Notes: a model not told the origin generated them from the letters alone. 64,000 bases of DNA from an uncultured Clostridia bacterium (GCA_944327465.1 CALVHH010000001.1:1-64000), one strand, 5' to 3'. Numbered from the stretch's first letter, positions 1 to 8,776 are shown. Made by a program: numbers and translations.

Positions 1-111
1 AATTGGGTCGCGCTTTTCGGCGGAATGAATCCGCCTTGCGCACGTTAAATATTTAGCAACGCATGTCTTGCCTTGGGGCGGCTGCAACTTGCCGTTAGTT
101 GAGGGCGCTGC

Positions 112-286
112 CTCGTCGCGGCAAACTGCGCTTTAAGCAAGCCGCGCACAACGCGTCTTGCAACTTCGCTCCGTTGCCGCTTCTCTTCGCGCAAATACTA
201 CAGTTTTGCGCGAATATGTGTGGTCGAAATATAAAGTTCTGTCATTTCGAGCGTAGTCGAGAAATCTAACTATATGGCGCGGTCGA
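112..286 (+). repeat. Dispersed repeat, copy A (tandem unit 1)
   Basis: This 175-bp unit is repeated 217 bp further on with only scattered differences. It ends in GAGAAATCTAAC and carries the same central blocks (CGTCGCGGCAA, TTGCAACTTCG, TTTTGCGCG) as the copies near 16.2, 43.2 and 57.6 kb. Those later copies lie in intergenic DNA, so this is a dispersed non-coding element and not a gene. Confidence 0.85.
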
Positions 287-328
287 CGCCATTTTGTCGG
301 GCACTATGTGCCCGGATTTCTCCACGCG

Positions 329-503
329 CTCGTCGCGGCAAACTGCGCTTTAAGCAAGCCACGCACAACACGTCTTGCAACTTCGCCCCGTTGCCGCTTC
401 TCTTCGCGCAAATACTACAGTTTTGCGCGAGTAAGGGTGGTCGAAAGAAAAAGCCCTGTCATTTCGAGCGTAGTCGAGAAATCTAACTATATGGCGCGGT
501 CGA
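329..503 (+). repeat. Dispersed repeat, copy B (tandem unit 2)
   Basis: This is the second tandem copy, same orientation as copy A. Upstream it is preceded by a small palindrome (GGGCACTATGTGCCC, 298-312) and GGATTTCTCC. Those features reappear inverted at the right end of the copy near 57.8 kb, so the element extends left of the 175-bp core. The right end is GAGAAATCTAAC followed by GGCGCGGTCGA. Confidence 0.85.
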
Positions 504-539
504 AATGAAAAATGCAGGAATGCTCTGCAATAAAATTAA

Positions 540-569
540 GTGCGGCGTGAATTTATGTTCGCGCCGCAC
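540..569 (-). terminator. Terminator of the P-loop gene
   Basis: An 8-bp GC stem (GTGCGGCG/CGCCGCAC) with a 14-nt loop lies 17 bp past the stop of the leftward P-loop gene. On the minus strand it is followed by the T-rich TTAATTTTATTG. Confidence 0.55.
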
Positions 570-585
570 GTTCAACATCAAGCTT

Positions 586-993
586 TTAGCAATACTTTGC
601 AATAAAATCGGGGAGGTTTTCCCTTTCGCAGCTGCATGTCACCGTGATGACAAGCGAGCTTTCCGCCGCGATCTTATCGAGCATATAGAATGTTCCGGCA
701 AGTTGAGAAAGCTCTTTGCCCGTTATCCTGGCAATGCCGTCTATGTAAACGTATTCGGTGTCGTGATTGCCCGCAACTATGCCCTTGACAAAGCCGCAGA
801 ACGCTTCCTCGCCGGCAACGGCATAGTCGTTTACGTCGATAAACCTTACGTCGCGGACAATGTCGTACATATAGCGCTTTGTGTCGGTGATAAAGACGCT
901 TAAACCCTTTGCCGAAGCCACGTTGCCGTTGGCTGCCTGAATGATTTGCTTGGTCTTGCCTGCGCCTTTGCCGCCGCAAATAATTTTTATCAT
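586..993 (-). CDS. Small P-loop nucleotide-binding protein of unknown role
   Basis: A 135-residue protein with a clear Walker A motif (GGKGAGKT, residues 7-14) directly after the first beta strand, so it very likely binds ATP or GTP. A hydrophobic strand ending in acidic residues near the middle (EYVYIDG) could be the Walker B. The C-terminal half holds a CSCERE stretch and a terminal Cys. No second domain, signal peptide or membrane segment is visible. Small stand-alone P-loop proteins like this are common in Clostridia and often carry vague annotations; I do not assign a function. The start follows a perfect AAGGAGG and the gene has its own terminator, so it is probably monocistronic. Confidence 0.75.
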   Translation of the reverse strand: MIKIICGGKGAGKTKQIIQAANGNVASAKGLSVFITDTKRYMYDIVRDVRFIDVNDYAVAGEEAFCGFVKGIVAGNHDTEYVYIDGIARITGKELSQLAGTFYMLDKIAAESSLVITVTCSCERENLPDFIAKYC

Positions 994-1023
994 TGTGATT
1001 TATTCCTCCTTGCCCATAGTTTT

Positions 1024-1052
1024 ATACTATGTTTATCTTATTTTACCAGCAA
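1024..1052 (-). promoter_or_regulatory. Possible promoter with overlapping palindrome, P-loop gene
   Basis: On the minus strand TTGCTG is followed after 17 bp by TAGTAT, a modest sigma-A match. A perfect inverted repeat CATAGT-N5-ACTATG (1015-1031) overlaps the -10 and could be an operator. The promoter call is weak; the palindrome is plainly visible. Confidence 0.4.
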
Positions 1053-1106
1053 ACGAGAATAAATTCAATACTTTTTTGAAAATTTTTATATTTTTTTTAT
1101 TTATCG

Positions 1107-1136
1107 GCGCCGCGGCGGAACATTCCGCCGCGGCGC
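1107..1136. terminator. GC-rich hairpin downstream of the aminotransferase
   Basis: A perfect 14-bp stem (GCGCCGCGGCGGAA and its complement) lies a few bases past the aminotransferase stop. On the minus strand it is followed by A-rich DNA and not a T run, so it may act as a 3'-end stabiliser or atypical terminator. Confidence 0.5.
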
Positions 1137-1142
1137 ACGGCA

Positions 1143-2345
1143 TTATTTAAGCCCCAGGCAGAAATCCTTTATGCGGCAGAGGCCTTCTTCCATCTCCTCG
1201 AGCGAGAGCGCATAGGAGAGCCTTATGCAGCTGTCGTCGCCGAAGCATATGCCGGGGGTAGCCGCAACTTTCTGTTCGGCAAGAAGCTCCATTGAAAAGT
1301 CCATAGAGCCTTCTATCTTTTTTGCGCCGCAGCTCTTGCCGTAGAACTTGTCCACGACAAGCATAACGTAGAACGCGCCTTCGGGCTTGACGTAGTCGAG
1401 CCCCAGGTCCTTGTAGCCGTCGAGTATTTCAAGCATCTTCAGACGGCGCCCGGCAAATGCCTTGACCATGTCCTCAAGGGGCTGCTGGTCGCCTTCGAGG
1501 GCGGCGAGCGCCGCGTACTGGGTGATCGTGTTTACGTTTGACGTGGCGTGGCTCTGGAAGGAACCTATCGCCTTGGCGACGGGCGCCGATGCGGCGAGGT
1601 AGCCCAGCCTCCAGCCCGTCATGGCATAGGACTTGGATACGCCGTTGACGAGGATGGTTAGCTCCTTCATCTTGGGCGAGACCTGAGCTATGGAATAGTG
1701 CTTCAAGCCGTCGTATATGAGTTTTTCGTACATTTCGTCCGAAAGGACGCACAGCTCGTGCTTTTCGCAGACGGCGGCTATAGCCTTTATTTCCTCTTCG
1801 GAATAGACCGCGCCTGTGGGGTTGCAGGGGCTGTTGAATATGAGCATGGCCGTCTTGGGAGTGATGGCGGCTTCGAGCTGTTCGGCTGTCATTTTAAAGC
1901 CGTTTTCACGCGTGGTGGGCACATATACGGGCACGCCGCCGAAGAAGCGCACGACTTCGGGATAGGTGAGCCAGTAGGGCGAAGGGATTATTACCTCGTC
2001 GCCCTCTTCGACAACGGCTGCGACGGCGTTGAGAATGGCGTGCTTGCCGCCGTTGGAGATGACTATCTGCGAGGGGTCGTATTCCAGACCGTTTTCGCGG
2101 GCAAACTTTTTGCAGACCGCCTTTTTGAGGGCGGGCAGGCCTGCCGCGGCGACATATTTGGTGTAGCCCGCGTCCATTGCGTCCTTGGCTGCCTGAATGA
2201 TGTGTTCGGGGGTGATGAAGTCGGGTTCGCCGACGCCGAAGTTGATGACCTTTTCGCCCGCCGCCTTCATTTCGGCAGACTTTGCCGACATGGCAAGGGT
2301 CATGGAGGGCGAAATCTCGCTCACTCTTTTGGTAAGTTTTATCAT
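1143..2345 (-). CDS. Class I PLP-dependent aminotransferase (aspartate aminotransferase-like)
   Basis: A 400-residue cytoplasmic fold-type I aminotransferase. The PLP-lysine motif SKSYAMTGWRLGY is present, as are the substrate-handling FNSPCNPTG and the C-terminal PEGAFYVM segment. Together these fit the AspB-type subgroup that transfers the amino group between aspartate and 2-oxoglutarate; prephenate or alanine as substrate cannot be excluded. The start chosen gives MIKLTKRVSEISPS, the usual N-terminus of the family, and has GGAG upstream. An in-frame ATG 63 bp further up has no such support. It stands alone with its own promoter and 3' hairpin. Confidence 0.9.
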   Translation of the reverse strand: MIKLTKRVSEISPSMTLAMSAKSAEMKAAGEKVINFGVGEPDFITPEHIIQAAKDAMDAGYTKYVAAAGLPALKKAVCKKFARENGLEYDPSQIVISNGGKHAILNAVAAVVEEGDEVIIPSPYWLTYPEVVRFFGGVPVYVPTTRENGFKMTAEQLEAAITPKTAMLIFNSPCNPTGAVYSEEEIKAIAAVCEKHELCVLSDEMYEKLIYDGLKHYSIAQVSPKMKELTILVNGVSKSYAMTGWRLGYLAASAPVAKAIGSFQSHATSNVNTITQYAALAALEGDQQPLEDMVKAFAGRRLKMLEILDGYKDLGLDYVKPEGAFYVMLVVDKFYGKSCGAKKIEGSMDFSMELLAEQKVAATPGICFGDDSCIRLSYALSLEEMEEGLCRIKDFCLGLK

Positions 2346-2399
2346 GTCTAACACTCCGTTTGGCGGCAGACGCCGCTGCAAAATTTTATTTTCGCGTAT

Positions 2400-2428
2400 A
2401 TTATACACCTTTATTCATAAATTTGCAA
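2400..2428 (-). promoter_or_regulatory. Sigma-A promoter of the aminotransferase gene
   Basis: On the minus strand TTGCAA, 17-bp spacer, TATAAT, with the -10 about 55 bp upstream of the chosen start codon. Confidence 0.7.
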
Positions 2429-2515
2429 ATATTTGAAAAAGTATTAAAATAGCGTATATTTTTGAGCGGAGATAACATAAAACAGGCAAATAGCTCATGC
2501 CCCGCGCAAGTGTAC

Positions 2516-2551
2516 TTGCTGCGGCGGGCGCATGTGCGCCCGCCGCAGCAA
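2516..2551. terminator. Long perfect hairpin between convergent-spaced units
   Basis: A 17-bp perfect stem around a 2-nt centre, GC-rich with TTG/CAA outer ends. It lies between the aminotransferase promoter and the 3' end of the pectinesterase gene and could end leftward transcription from the latter. Confidence 0.45.
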
Positions 2552-2613
2552 AAGCCGAACTGCAATTTGGCGGCAGTGCGGCTCGATACGATAATTCGCC
2601 CCTGCAAAGTTAA

Positions 2614-2641
2614 GGCGCCCGCGGCTTTCGCCGCGGGCGCC
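2614..2641 (-). terminator. Terminator hairpin of the surface pectinesterase gene
   Basis: A 12-bp GC stem with a TTTC loop lies 21 bp past the pectinesterase stop and is followed on the minus strand by TTAACTTTGC. The T run is poor. Confidence 0.5.
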
Positions 2642-2661
2642 CGAAGATTGCAAAATTTTAT

Positions 2662-5265
2662 TTACGACCCGATAACGGGCTGACCATCCCAGGCGTCGGC
2701 ATACTTCATATTGCCGTTCTGTGCGGCAAATATCGTTGTGAGCGTTGTAAATTCTACAGCTTGTTCATCGGTAAGGATAGTGCATATATCTTCAATGAGC
2801 CCGGGCGTCGTAACGGTGAGAGCGCCTGCGCCCGTATTGCCATATTCATACAGCAGCTCGGCATTGGGTTCTGCATTCATGGTCGTATAGCGGTCATTTT
2901 TATTGCTCTGAGTATCGCCATACGCTTCCTTTGAATAAGCTGCGGACATATCGCAGTTGATATATGCAACAGTCATATACTTATCCCAGCCACGAGCGAG
3001 AGACACGGTACCTTCGACCACCTGTTCATCCGCGCTGAGTGTGCAGCCATCAAATATATAGCCATATTTAACATCATCACCGCCGTTATCAACGCCTTTT
3101 GTTGCCACAATGTAGCCACCGTTCTTGTCGTCGTTGCCGTTGATAGTGTGTATTGTACAGTCTTTAAAATAGCAGGTTGCATTGTAACCGAAGATATAGT
3201 CTGTTCTGCCCTCGATATAGCAGTTATCATACACATGACGACCGGTCATTGCATACAATGTATCCTGATATGAAGTGAACGCGCAGTCCTTGAAATATAC
3301 CTTGTCGGCCTGAACAAGGCATGCCACCGCCTGAGTTCCGCTGCCGGCAATGAGTTTGGACTGTTCATACAACTCGTCGGTGTTGTAATAATTTTTAAAC
3401 GTGATGTTTTCGGCATAGAATCCGGTGGCGCTTTCGCGTATGGATACGGTAGCGGAGCCATCGGTGGAATATGAGCTTGTGCCGCTGGGGTCAGTGAGCC
3501 CGTTGAGCGCATCGTACCATATGACGGTAGTATCGGCGTCGGCGCCTATAAGTTTTACGTTGGGAACATCTATCTCAACCTTTTCGTAGTATTCGCCTGC
3601 GCCGACATTGATAGTCTTGACGGCGGAATCCTCGGTGCCCATGAGCTCGAAAAACTTCATCGCGTCGTTGATTGAATTGACGGTAAGAACTCCGTCGTTC
3701 ACGCCCACGGTGCCGTTCGCAACAACGTTGACCTGTGTCTTGCTTGCGGAGGAGAGGTCTACCACGTTGATATCGTAGGAAGCAGTTTTATTTGAATTGG
3801 TCTCGGTGACAGTTACGGTCTTTTTGCCGGCCGTTGACATATCTACCGTGGATATGGTGTACTCCGAGGAGTTGAGAATAAATACTTCCTCTGAATCTTC
3901 ACCCGTCTTGACGATTGCCTGAACGGCGAGATTGTCTGAATTGAACGTGTCGCCCACGTTGAACAGCTTCTGAACGGGGAGAGTTACCCTGCTTGAGCTG
4001 AGCGAATGGTCGGACAGTTCAATATGGTCAACTGCATAGACCGAAACTTCATATGAAGCCGTGAAGGGTTCGGAAGCGCCCTCTGCAGTGTAGCTTACCG
4101 TTACGGTATATATACCTGCGGTGTCCATTTTGACGGCGCTTGAATCTATTTCGTAACCGCTCGTCAATGCGTCCACTCTGCCGTTTTCATAGTTGAGCAT
4201 TACATTGAGTCCCGAAGTATTGAACTCCCTGCCGGCAAGGAAGGACGACGCTGCGCCGCTCACCGATATGCTTATGGGGGCGGACTGTGCAAGTTCTTCT
4301 GTATAGACGAGGTTGCCCACGCGCGCAGACTTGTCGGACTGAATTATATATGTGCCTGCGGGCAGGTCCTCACCCTCGGCGAGGCCATACGAATATTCTG
4401 CATTCTCATTGTTTACACAAGGCCATGATTTGATGACCGTGCCGTCCTCCTTGAGGAGTTCGATTTTGGTTACTGAACCCGACGCGCCCCTTACCTTGAA
4501 GGATATGGAGTTTACGCGGCCGGAGAGAGATATTACGATGGCATTTTCCTGTCCCTGTGTATTGACGCAGTTGGAGCCTTCGCCGTTAAAATGGCCTGTG
4601 CTGTCGATATAAGTGCCGGCAGCAACAGTGACCTTGCCGATCGTTACGGGTTCGGAAGGTTTTACACCTGTGCCCCCGATAATATCTGAGAAGGCGTTGA
4701 AGTCTACCGTAGTAGATACTGTTTCATATTCCAATGCGGGGATAGTGACTACTTCCTCCTTGCCGCAGACGTCGCAGGCGCGTTGACGGGAGCCCTCCTG
4801 TGTTTCGGTGGCGGGTTTGGTCACTTCCCACTCGCCCCATTCGTGAGCGGCTTCGTCCTTGACCTCGTCGCAGCCCGAGCAGGCATGCCAGTGAGCCGTT
4901 TCATCCGAAGACCATTCGGCAGCCCATTGATGTTCGTGCTCGCCGGGTTGTTCGCCCGTGGCGGGAATTACTTCGTTTTGGGTGTAGCCACAGACGGTGC
5001 ACTCCCTTTGGCGGCTGCCCGCTTCGGTGGCGGTAGCTTCCTTTGTAACTTCCCACTCGCCCCAGGTGTGCGCAGATTCATCCTGTGTTTCGTCGCAGCC
5101 CGAGCACTCGTGCCAGTGGTTGGCGCCGTCCGAAGACCATTCGGCGGACCATTGATGTTCGTGCTTGTCCTCTGCAGGCGTGCACGCCGCCAGCGATATC
5201 GCCGAGGCGAGCGAAGCGGCAGAGACAGCCGCGAACAACAGACTTAAAAATCCTTTTTTGTTCAT
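2662..5265 (-). CDS. Surface pectinesterase lipoprotein (CE8) with tandem Cys-rich repeats and Ig-like domain
   Basis: An 867-residue exported protein. Residues 1-28 form a lipoprotein signal ending LAAC (Cys28 lipidated). Two tandem repeats of about 65 residues follow, each starting HEHQW.AEWSSD and carrying CSGC plus a second Cys-x2-Cys. Then come a beta-rich carbohydrate-binding-like stretch, a bacterial Ig-like region, and a C-terminal right-handed beta-helix pectin methylesterase domain. The catalytic set is visible: QAVA, YQDTL, DYIFG and LARGWDKY (family LGRPW), which supply the two Gln, two Asp and Arg. It should remove methyl esters from homogalacturonan outside the cell, feeding the uptake and uronate genes at 16-40 kb. 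The start has GGGGAAAGG upstream and the correct signal peptide; a longer upstream reading lacks both. Confidence 0.88.
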   Translation of the reverse strand: MNKKGFLSLLFAAVSAASLASAISLAACTPAEDKHEHQWSAEWSSDGANHWHECSGCDETQDESAHTWGEWEVTKEATATEAGSRQRECTVCGYTQNEVIPATGEQPGEHEHQWAAEWSSDETAHWHACSGCDEVKDEAAHEWGEWEVTKPATETQEGSRQRACDVCGKEEVVTIPALEYETVSTTVDFNAFSDIIGGTGVKPSEPVTIGKVTVAAGTYIDSTGHFNGEGSNCVNTQGQENAIVISLSGRVNSISFKVRGASGSVTKIELLKEDGTVIKSWPCVNNENAEYSYGLAEGEDLPAGTYIIQSDKSARVGNLVYTEELAQSAPISISVSGAASSFLAGREFNTSGLNVMLNYENGRVDALTSGYEIDSSAVKMDTAGIYTVTVSYTAEGASEPFTASYEVSVYAVDHIELSDHSLSSSRVTLPVQKLFNVGDTFNSDNLAVQAIVKTGEDSEEVFILNSSEYTISTVDMSTAGKKTVTVTETNSNKTASYDINVVDLSSASKTQVNVVANGTVGVNDGVLTVNSINDAMKFFELMGTEDSAVKTINVGAGEYYEKVEIDVPNVKLIGADADTTVIWYDALNGLTDPSGTSSYSTDGSATVSIRESATGFYAENITFKNYYNTDELYEQSKLIAGSGTQAVACLVQADKVYFKDCAFTSYQDTLYAMTGRHVYDNCYIEGRTDYIFGYNATCYFKDCTIHTINGNDDKNGGYIVATKGVDNGGDDVKYGYIFDGCTLSADEQVVEGTVSLARGWDKYMTVAYINCDMSAAYSKEAYGDTQSNKNDRYTTMNAEPNAELLYEYGNTGAGALTVTTPGLIEDICTILTDEQAVEFTTLTTIFAAQNGNMKYADAWDGQPVIGS

Positions 5266-5456
5266 TACCTTTCCCCTGATAATTTTATTTATCTCGCGGA
5301 GCAAGCCGCGTGATATCCCCGTGTACTCACGCCCGCGCACGCGTGCGGGGCGGATAAGCTTTTTCGGGGCGGCGCAGAGCGCCGCTCTCCTTGCATATGA
5401 CAATATGCAAAAAGACAACCGAAAAACTTTATAAAATTATGAAAGTTTGCAACATT

Positions 5457-5486
5457 ATATTATCATAAAAGACACTTGAATGTAAA
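5457..5486 (-). promoter_or_regulatory. Possible promoter of the surface pectinesterase gene
   Basis: On the minus strand TTTACA, 18-bp spacer, TAATAT, about 190 bp upstream of the start codon. The long untranslated leader between them has no motif I recognise. Confidence 0.4.
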
Positions 5487-5558
5487 GCGTTTTTGACATG
5501 TTTGATGGAGAGAAACCGCACATAATGTGCGGGACGCCGCCGCCCGCACCGAAGAGCG

Positions 5559-5600
5559 CAAAATGACGGCGGAGCGCCGAAGCGCCCCGCCGTCATTTTG
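5559..5600 (-). terminator. Terminator of the feo operon
   Basis: An 18-bp stem with one mismatch (CAAAATGACGGCGG plus GCGC) and a CGAA loop. Its outer A/T tract gives TTTT on the minus strand, so it probably works in both directions. It lies 59 bp past the last feo gene. Confidence 0.7.
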
Positions 5601-5658
5601 TGGAGTGTTTATTGTGTAAGCAATATTAAAAGCATAAATTTTTGATGTCTGCCCCTGA

Positions 5659-5832
5659 CTATCTGCCGTCCGCAGAAGTTTTTTTACCGCAGCCGCAGGC
5701 GTGCGGGCAGCCATTGCAGCCGCACCCGCAGCCCGAAGGCTTGCCCTTCAGCTTGCGGTATATTGCGGCGCCAATGATGAGGGCGAGCGCAAGACAGCAA
5801 AAAATTATAAGACAAATTTCAAAAGCACCCAT
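5659..5832 (-). CDS. FeoB-associated Cys-rich membrane protein
   Basis: A 57-residue protein read from an AGGAGG-led ATG. Residues 4-24 form one hydrophobic helix (ICLIIFCCLALALIIGAAIY), followed by a short basic stretch and a tail very rich in Cys and Gly (SGCGCGCNGCPHACGCGKK). This matches the small FeoB-associated proteins found at the 3' end of many Firmicute feo operons. They are thought to help ferrous iron transfer across or from FeoB; the Cys cluster would bind Fe2+. The gene directly follows feoB, with an operon terminator downstream. Confidence 0.85.
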   Translation of the reverse strand: MGAFEICLIIFCCLALALIIGAAIYRKLKGKPSGCGCGCNGCPHACGCGKKTSADGR

Positions 5833-5949
5833 GATATGCCTCCTTTAAGCAATTTGCGGCAGCGTTCCGCCGCATCTCACTCCTCGAACCTGCCGCATCG
5901 TTTTTACGATATCGGTGCGCGGACAGCGTTCCGAATGAATCGCGCTTGC

Positions 5950-8229
5950 CTATGCCCGCTTTTTGAAGGGCAGGGATATCTTGCCCCTGTTGAAGAGCAC
6001 TATGCCCGTTGCTGCGAGCGCGGCGACCGCCAGCCAGATGAACACAGTCCACCACCACTGACCCACGGTGTATATCGCCGAACCGACGATGTACGAGGTG
6101 ACCAGCCAGAACACGAGCGTGCCCTTAAACTTGCCCTTGGGCAGCTCTGCCTTGGCGGTAGCCACCGCCGCGAAGCAGGGTATCGTGGTCATGTTGAACA
6201 TGATAAAGGCTATACATGCGGCGGGAGTCATGCCCGTGTTGGCTATCATGACCACAGCCTCCTCTACACCCTCTTCGGTGCCTTCGAAGCCCGCAACGAA
6301 CATTGCGGCAAGCACCGAAAAGGTGGCTATTACGTTCTCCTTGGCGATGAGACCGGTTATCGCCGCGACGGCAAATACCCAGCCGTAGCCCGAAAGCTGC
6401 GAACCGAAGCCGAGGGGCGTGAACAGCGGCTGAATGAGCTGTCCGACCGAGGCGAGAATGGATTGGTCCATGCCGTCCGCACCGACATACGTCCAGTTCC
6501 AGCGGAAGGACTGCAAAAACCATATGAGCACGGTGGATACAAAAATTATGGTGAACGCCTTTTTTACGAAGTGCTTTGTCTTATCCCAGAGGTGGAGCAT
6601 AAGATTTTTGAAGCCGGGCATATGGTATGCGGGCAGCTCCATTATGAAGGGCGGCACTTCGCCGCGCATTACCGTTGAACGCATGACCACCACGCTGACT
6701 ATGGCGGTGATTATGCCGAGGATGTACATTGAAAAAGTTATCAGCTCCACGCCGGGCAGCCCGAAGTATTGGCACATGCCGCCGGCTATAGCCGTGAGTA
6801 TGGGCAGCTTTGCCCCGCACGAAAAGAAGGGTATGACCCTTATCGTGGCGGTGCGCTCCCTGTCGTCGGCGAGCGTGCGGGTGTTTATCATTGCGGGCAG
6901 CGAGCAGCCGAAGCCCATTATCATGGGCATGAACGCCCTGCCCGAAAGCCCGAAGCGGCGGAATATCCTGTCGAGAATGAACGCCACGCGCGCCATGTAG
7001 CCCGTGTCTTCGAGCACGGAGAAGAACAGAAAGAGCGTGAGTATCTGGGGCAGGAAGCCCAGCACCGCCGTTATGCCGCCGACTATGCCGTCGTTGACGA
7101 GGCTGACCGCCCATTCGGCGGCGCCGGCAGCTTCTACACCCATGCCTATGCCGTAGGTAACGTAGCCCAGCACGAGGTTTAAAAGATTTGTAAATATTAC
7201 GCCCGGCGAGAACACCGCGCCGTCGTAAAAGCACGCGGCGAGCGCTATGCCGAAGTTTTCGTACATGCCCGTGCCTTCGGACACGGCGTAGCCGATATCT
7301 TCAAACGTGGGCAGCGCACCGCCGCCCGTGACTGCCGAATATATGGCGTTTATGTAGAACAGGTCCTCGGCAAACGTCAGGTGGAATATAGCAAAGAGTA
7401 TGACGGCGAATATGGGCAGACCCCATATCCTGTGCGTCAGCACCCTGTCTACCCTGTCGGAGCGGGTGAGCACAGCCGAAGAGCCCTTGCGCTTTGCCGA
7501 AGAGAAGTGCGCCGATATGTACTTATACCTGCCGTCTGCCACAGCCGCCTGGGTATCGGCGCCCGCTGCAAGCGACTTGTGCAGCTCGGCAGCGCCCCTG
7601 CGTTTGAGCTCTATTTCGTCGCCTTCGACGAGCTTTACGGCGTGGAACAGCGGCGAGGACACGCCCTCCGCCTCGTAGTATGCGCGGGCGCTTTCTATCG
7701 CCTGCGAAAGTTCGCCGCCCAGCACCGTGCGCCCCTTGCGGACGGCGCTCATTGCCGCAGCCCTGTCCATGAGCTCCTTTATGCCCCTCTTTTTGAGGGC
7801 GGAAATTGCCACCACGGGCACGCCTATGGCGCGTTCGAGCGCCTTTACGTCTATGCTGTCGCCTGCGCTTTCGACCTCATCCATCATGTTCAGCGCCACT
7901 ATTACAGGCACGTCCGTTTCCAGCAGCTGGGTGGTGAGATACAGGTTGCGCTCAAGGTTGGTGGCGTCGACTATATTTATTATGCCGTATGGCTTTTCTT
8001 CAAGGATATAGTTGCGCGAAATGACCTCTTCGGGGGTGTACGGCGACAGCGAATATATGCCGGGCAGGTCGATTATTCCCAACTTTTCACCGCCCGATCT
8101 GTATACGCCCTCGCGCTTATCCACCGTGACGCCCGGCCAGTTGCCCACGTGGGCGGTTGAGCCCGTCAGCGCGTTGAACAGCGTAGTCTTTCCGCAGTTT
8201 GGGTTGCCCGCAAGCGCAAAAGTCTTCAT
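5950..8229 (-). CDS. feoB: Ferrous iron transporter FeoB
   Basis: A 759-residue inner-membrane Fe2+ importer. The N-terminal G domain shows G1 (GNPNCGKT, residues 8-15), G3 (DLPG) and G4 (NMMD). A helical GDI region follows, then the polytopic Gate/core domains with the conserved Cys-bearing segment FGCSLPAMINTRT. Length is normal. The start ATG overlaps the feoA stop by ATGA and has GGAGGTGA upstream; an ATG 24 bp earlier would sit inside feoA. It lies second-to-last in the operon feoA-feoA-feoB-Cys-rich protein, under an iron-type promoter at 8780-8808. Confidence 0.97.
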   Translation of the reverse strand: MKTFALAGNPNCGKTTLFNALTGSTAHVGNWPGVTVDKREGVYRSGGEKLGIIDLPGIYSLSPYTPEEVISRNYILEEKPYGIINIVDATNLERNLYLTTQLLETDVPVIVALNMMDEVESAGDSIDVKALERAIGVPVVAISALKKRGIKELMDRAAAMSAVRKGRTVLGGELSQAIESARAYYEAEGVSSPLFHAVKLVEGDEIELKRRGAAELHKSLAAGADTQAAVADGRYKYISAHFSSAKRKGSSAVLTRSDRVDRVLTHRIWGLPIFAVILFAIFHLTFAEDLFYINAIYSAVTGGGALPTFEDIGYAVSEGTGMYENFGIALAACFYDGAVFSPGVIFTNLLNLVLGYVTYGIGMGVEAAGAAEWAVSLVNDGIVGGITAVLGFLPQILTLFLFFSVLEDTGYMARVAFILDRIFRRFGLSGRAFMPMIMGFGCSLPAMINTRTLADDRERTATIRVIPFFSCGAKLPILTAIAGGMCQYFGLPGVELITFSMYILGIITAIVSVVVMRSTVMRGEVPPFIMELPAYHMPGFKNLMLHLWDKTKHFVKKAFTIIFVSTVLIWFLQSFRWNWTYVGADGMDQSILASVGQLIQPLFTPLGFGSQLSGYGWVFAVAAITGLIAKENVIATFSVLAAMFVAGFEGTEEGVEEAVVMIANTGMTPAACIAFIMFNMTTIPCFAAVATAKAELPKGKFKGTLVFWLVTSYIVGSAIYTVGQWWWTVFIWLAVAALAATGIVLFNRGKISLPFKKRA

Positions 8230-8459
8230 GCCGTCACCTCCGTCTGCACACACGCCGCTTCGGCTTTGCGCAGCGTCAGCTCGTAGCCGCGCAGCGTGAC
8301 TTCGATGGGGTCGCCCAGCGGCGCCCTCTTGCGCAGCGTCACCTCCGCACCCGGGGTGACGCCCATGTCGAACAGCCTGCGGCGCACGGCGCCGTCGCCG
8401 TTGACTTTTACTATCCTGCCGCTCTGCCCGATGGCAAAATCGCTCAGATAAGTTGTCAT
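8226..8459 (-). CDS. feoA: FeoA domain protein (second copy)
   Basis: A 77-residue SH3-like FeoA protein. It shows the family pattern of a small beta barrel with VRRRLFDMGVTPGAEVTL and a conserved hydrophobic core. FeoA proteins bind the cytoplasmic G domain side of FeoB and are needed for Fe2+ uptake. It overlaps feoB by four bases, so translation is probably coupled. It is the second of two FeoA genes in the operon; the two are only distantly alike in sequence. Confidence 0.92.
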   Translation of the reverse strand: MTTYLSDFAIGQSGRIVKVNGDGAVRRRLFDMGVTPGAEVTLRKRAPLGDPIEVTLRGYELTLRKAEAACVQTEVTA

Positions 8460-8516
8460 GTATTCTTTCTCCTATACTATATAAATTATTGCTCTATGCA
8501 AGGCGGGAGGACGGCT

Positions 8517-8729
8517 TTAAGCCACAAGTATCTTTGAGGCAATGCCGCCGTCGAGGCACAGCCTGCCCTCCTTTACGACGACTATGACCCCGTTCGCCGA
8601 GGACGAAACGAGCGTTATGCTGCCGCCTTCGGCTATGCCGAGTTCGTTAAGATGCCTGCGCACGCTGCCCTGCGCGGCTATGCTTATTACCCTTACCGGA
8701 ATGTTTGTAGGCGCCAACGTAACGGGCAT
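8517..8729 (-). CDS. feoA: FeoA domain protein (first copy)
   Basis: A 70-residue FeoA-like SH3 protein (VRRHLNELGIAEGGSITLV). It is the first gene of the iron uptake operon, with GGGAGG upstream and about 45 bp from the probable transcription start. Two FeoA genes before FeoB are frequent in Clostridia; the division of work between them is not known from the sequence. Confidence 0.92.
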   Translation of the reverse strand: MPVTLAPTNIPVRVISIAAQGSVRRHLNELGIAEGGSITLVSSSANGVIVVVKEGRLCLDGGIASKILVA

Positions 8730-8776
8730 GCCCTGCCTCCCTTTGCGGAGCTTTTCGCCCCGCCCTTTTTACAGAC

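Larger units (their letters stand above)
1..585. other. Intergenic region holding two tandem repeat copies and a terminator
   Basis: I see no credible gene in these 585 bases. The stretch is dominated by two near-identical 175-bp repeat units (112-286 and 329-503) and by the terminator hairpin of the P-loop gene at 540-569. Short open frames here are translations of the repeat, which recurs elsewhere in the window in non-coding settings. Bases 1-111 show nothing recognisable. Confidence 0.7.
5266..5658. other. Gene-free stretch between pectinesterase and feo operon
   Basis: It holds the leader and probable promoter of the surface pectinesterase gene on the right and the strong feo-side terminator at 5559-5600. 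Nothing else is recognisable. Confidence 0.6.

Noticed and set aside
274..508. Two overlapping 66-70 codon frames rich in Arg/Ser at the left end
   Set aside because: They are translations of the dispersed repeat. The same peptide-like strings appear from other copies in other frames and orientations, with no ribosome binding site.
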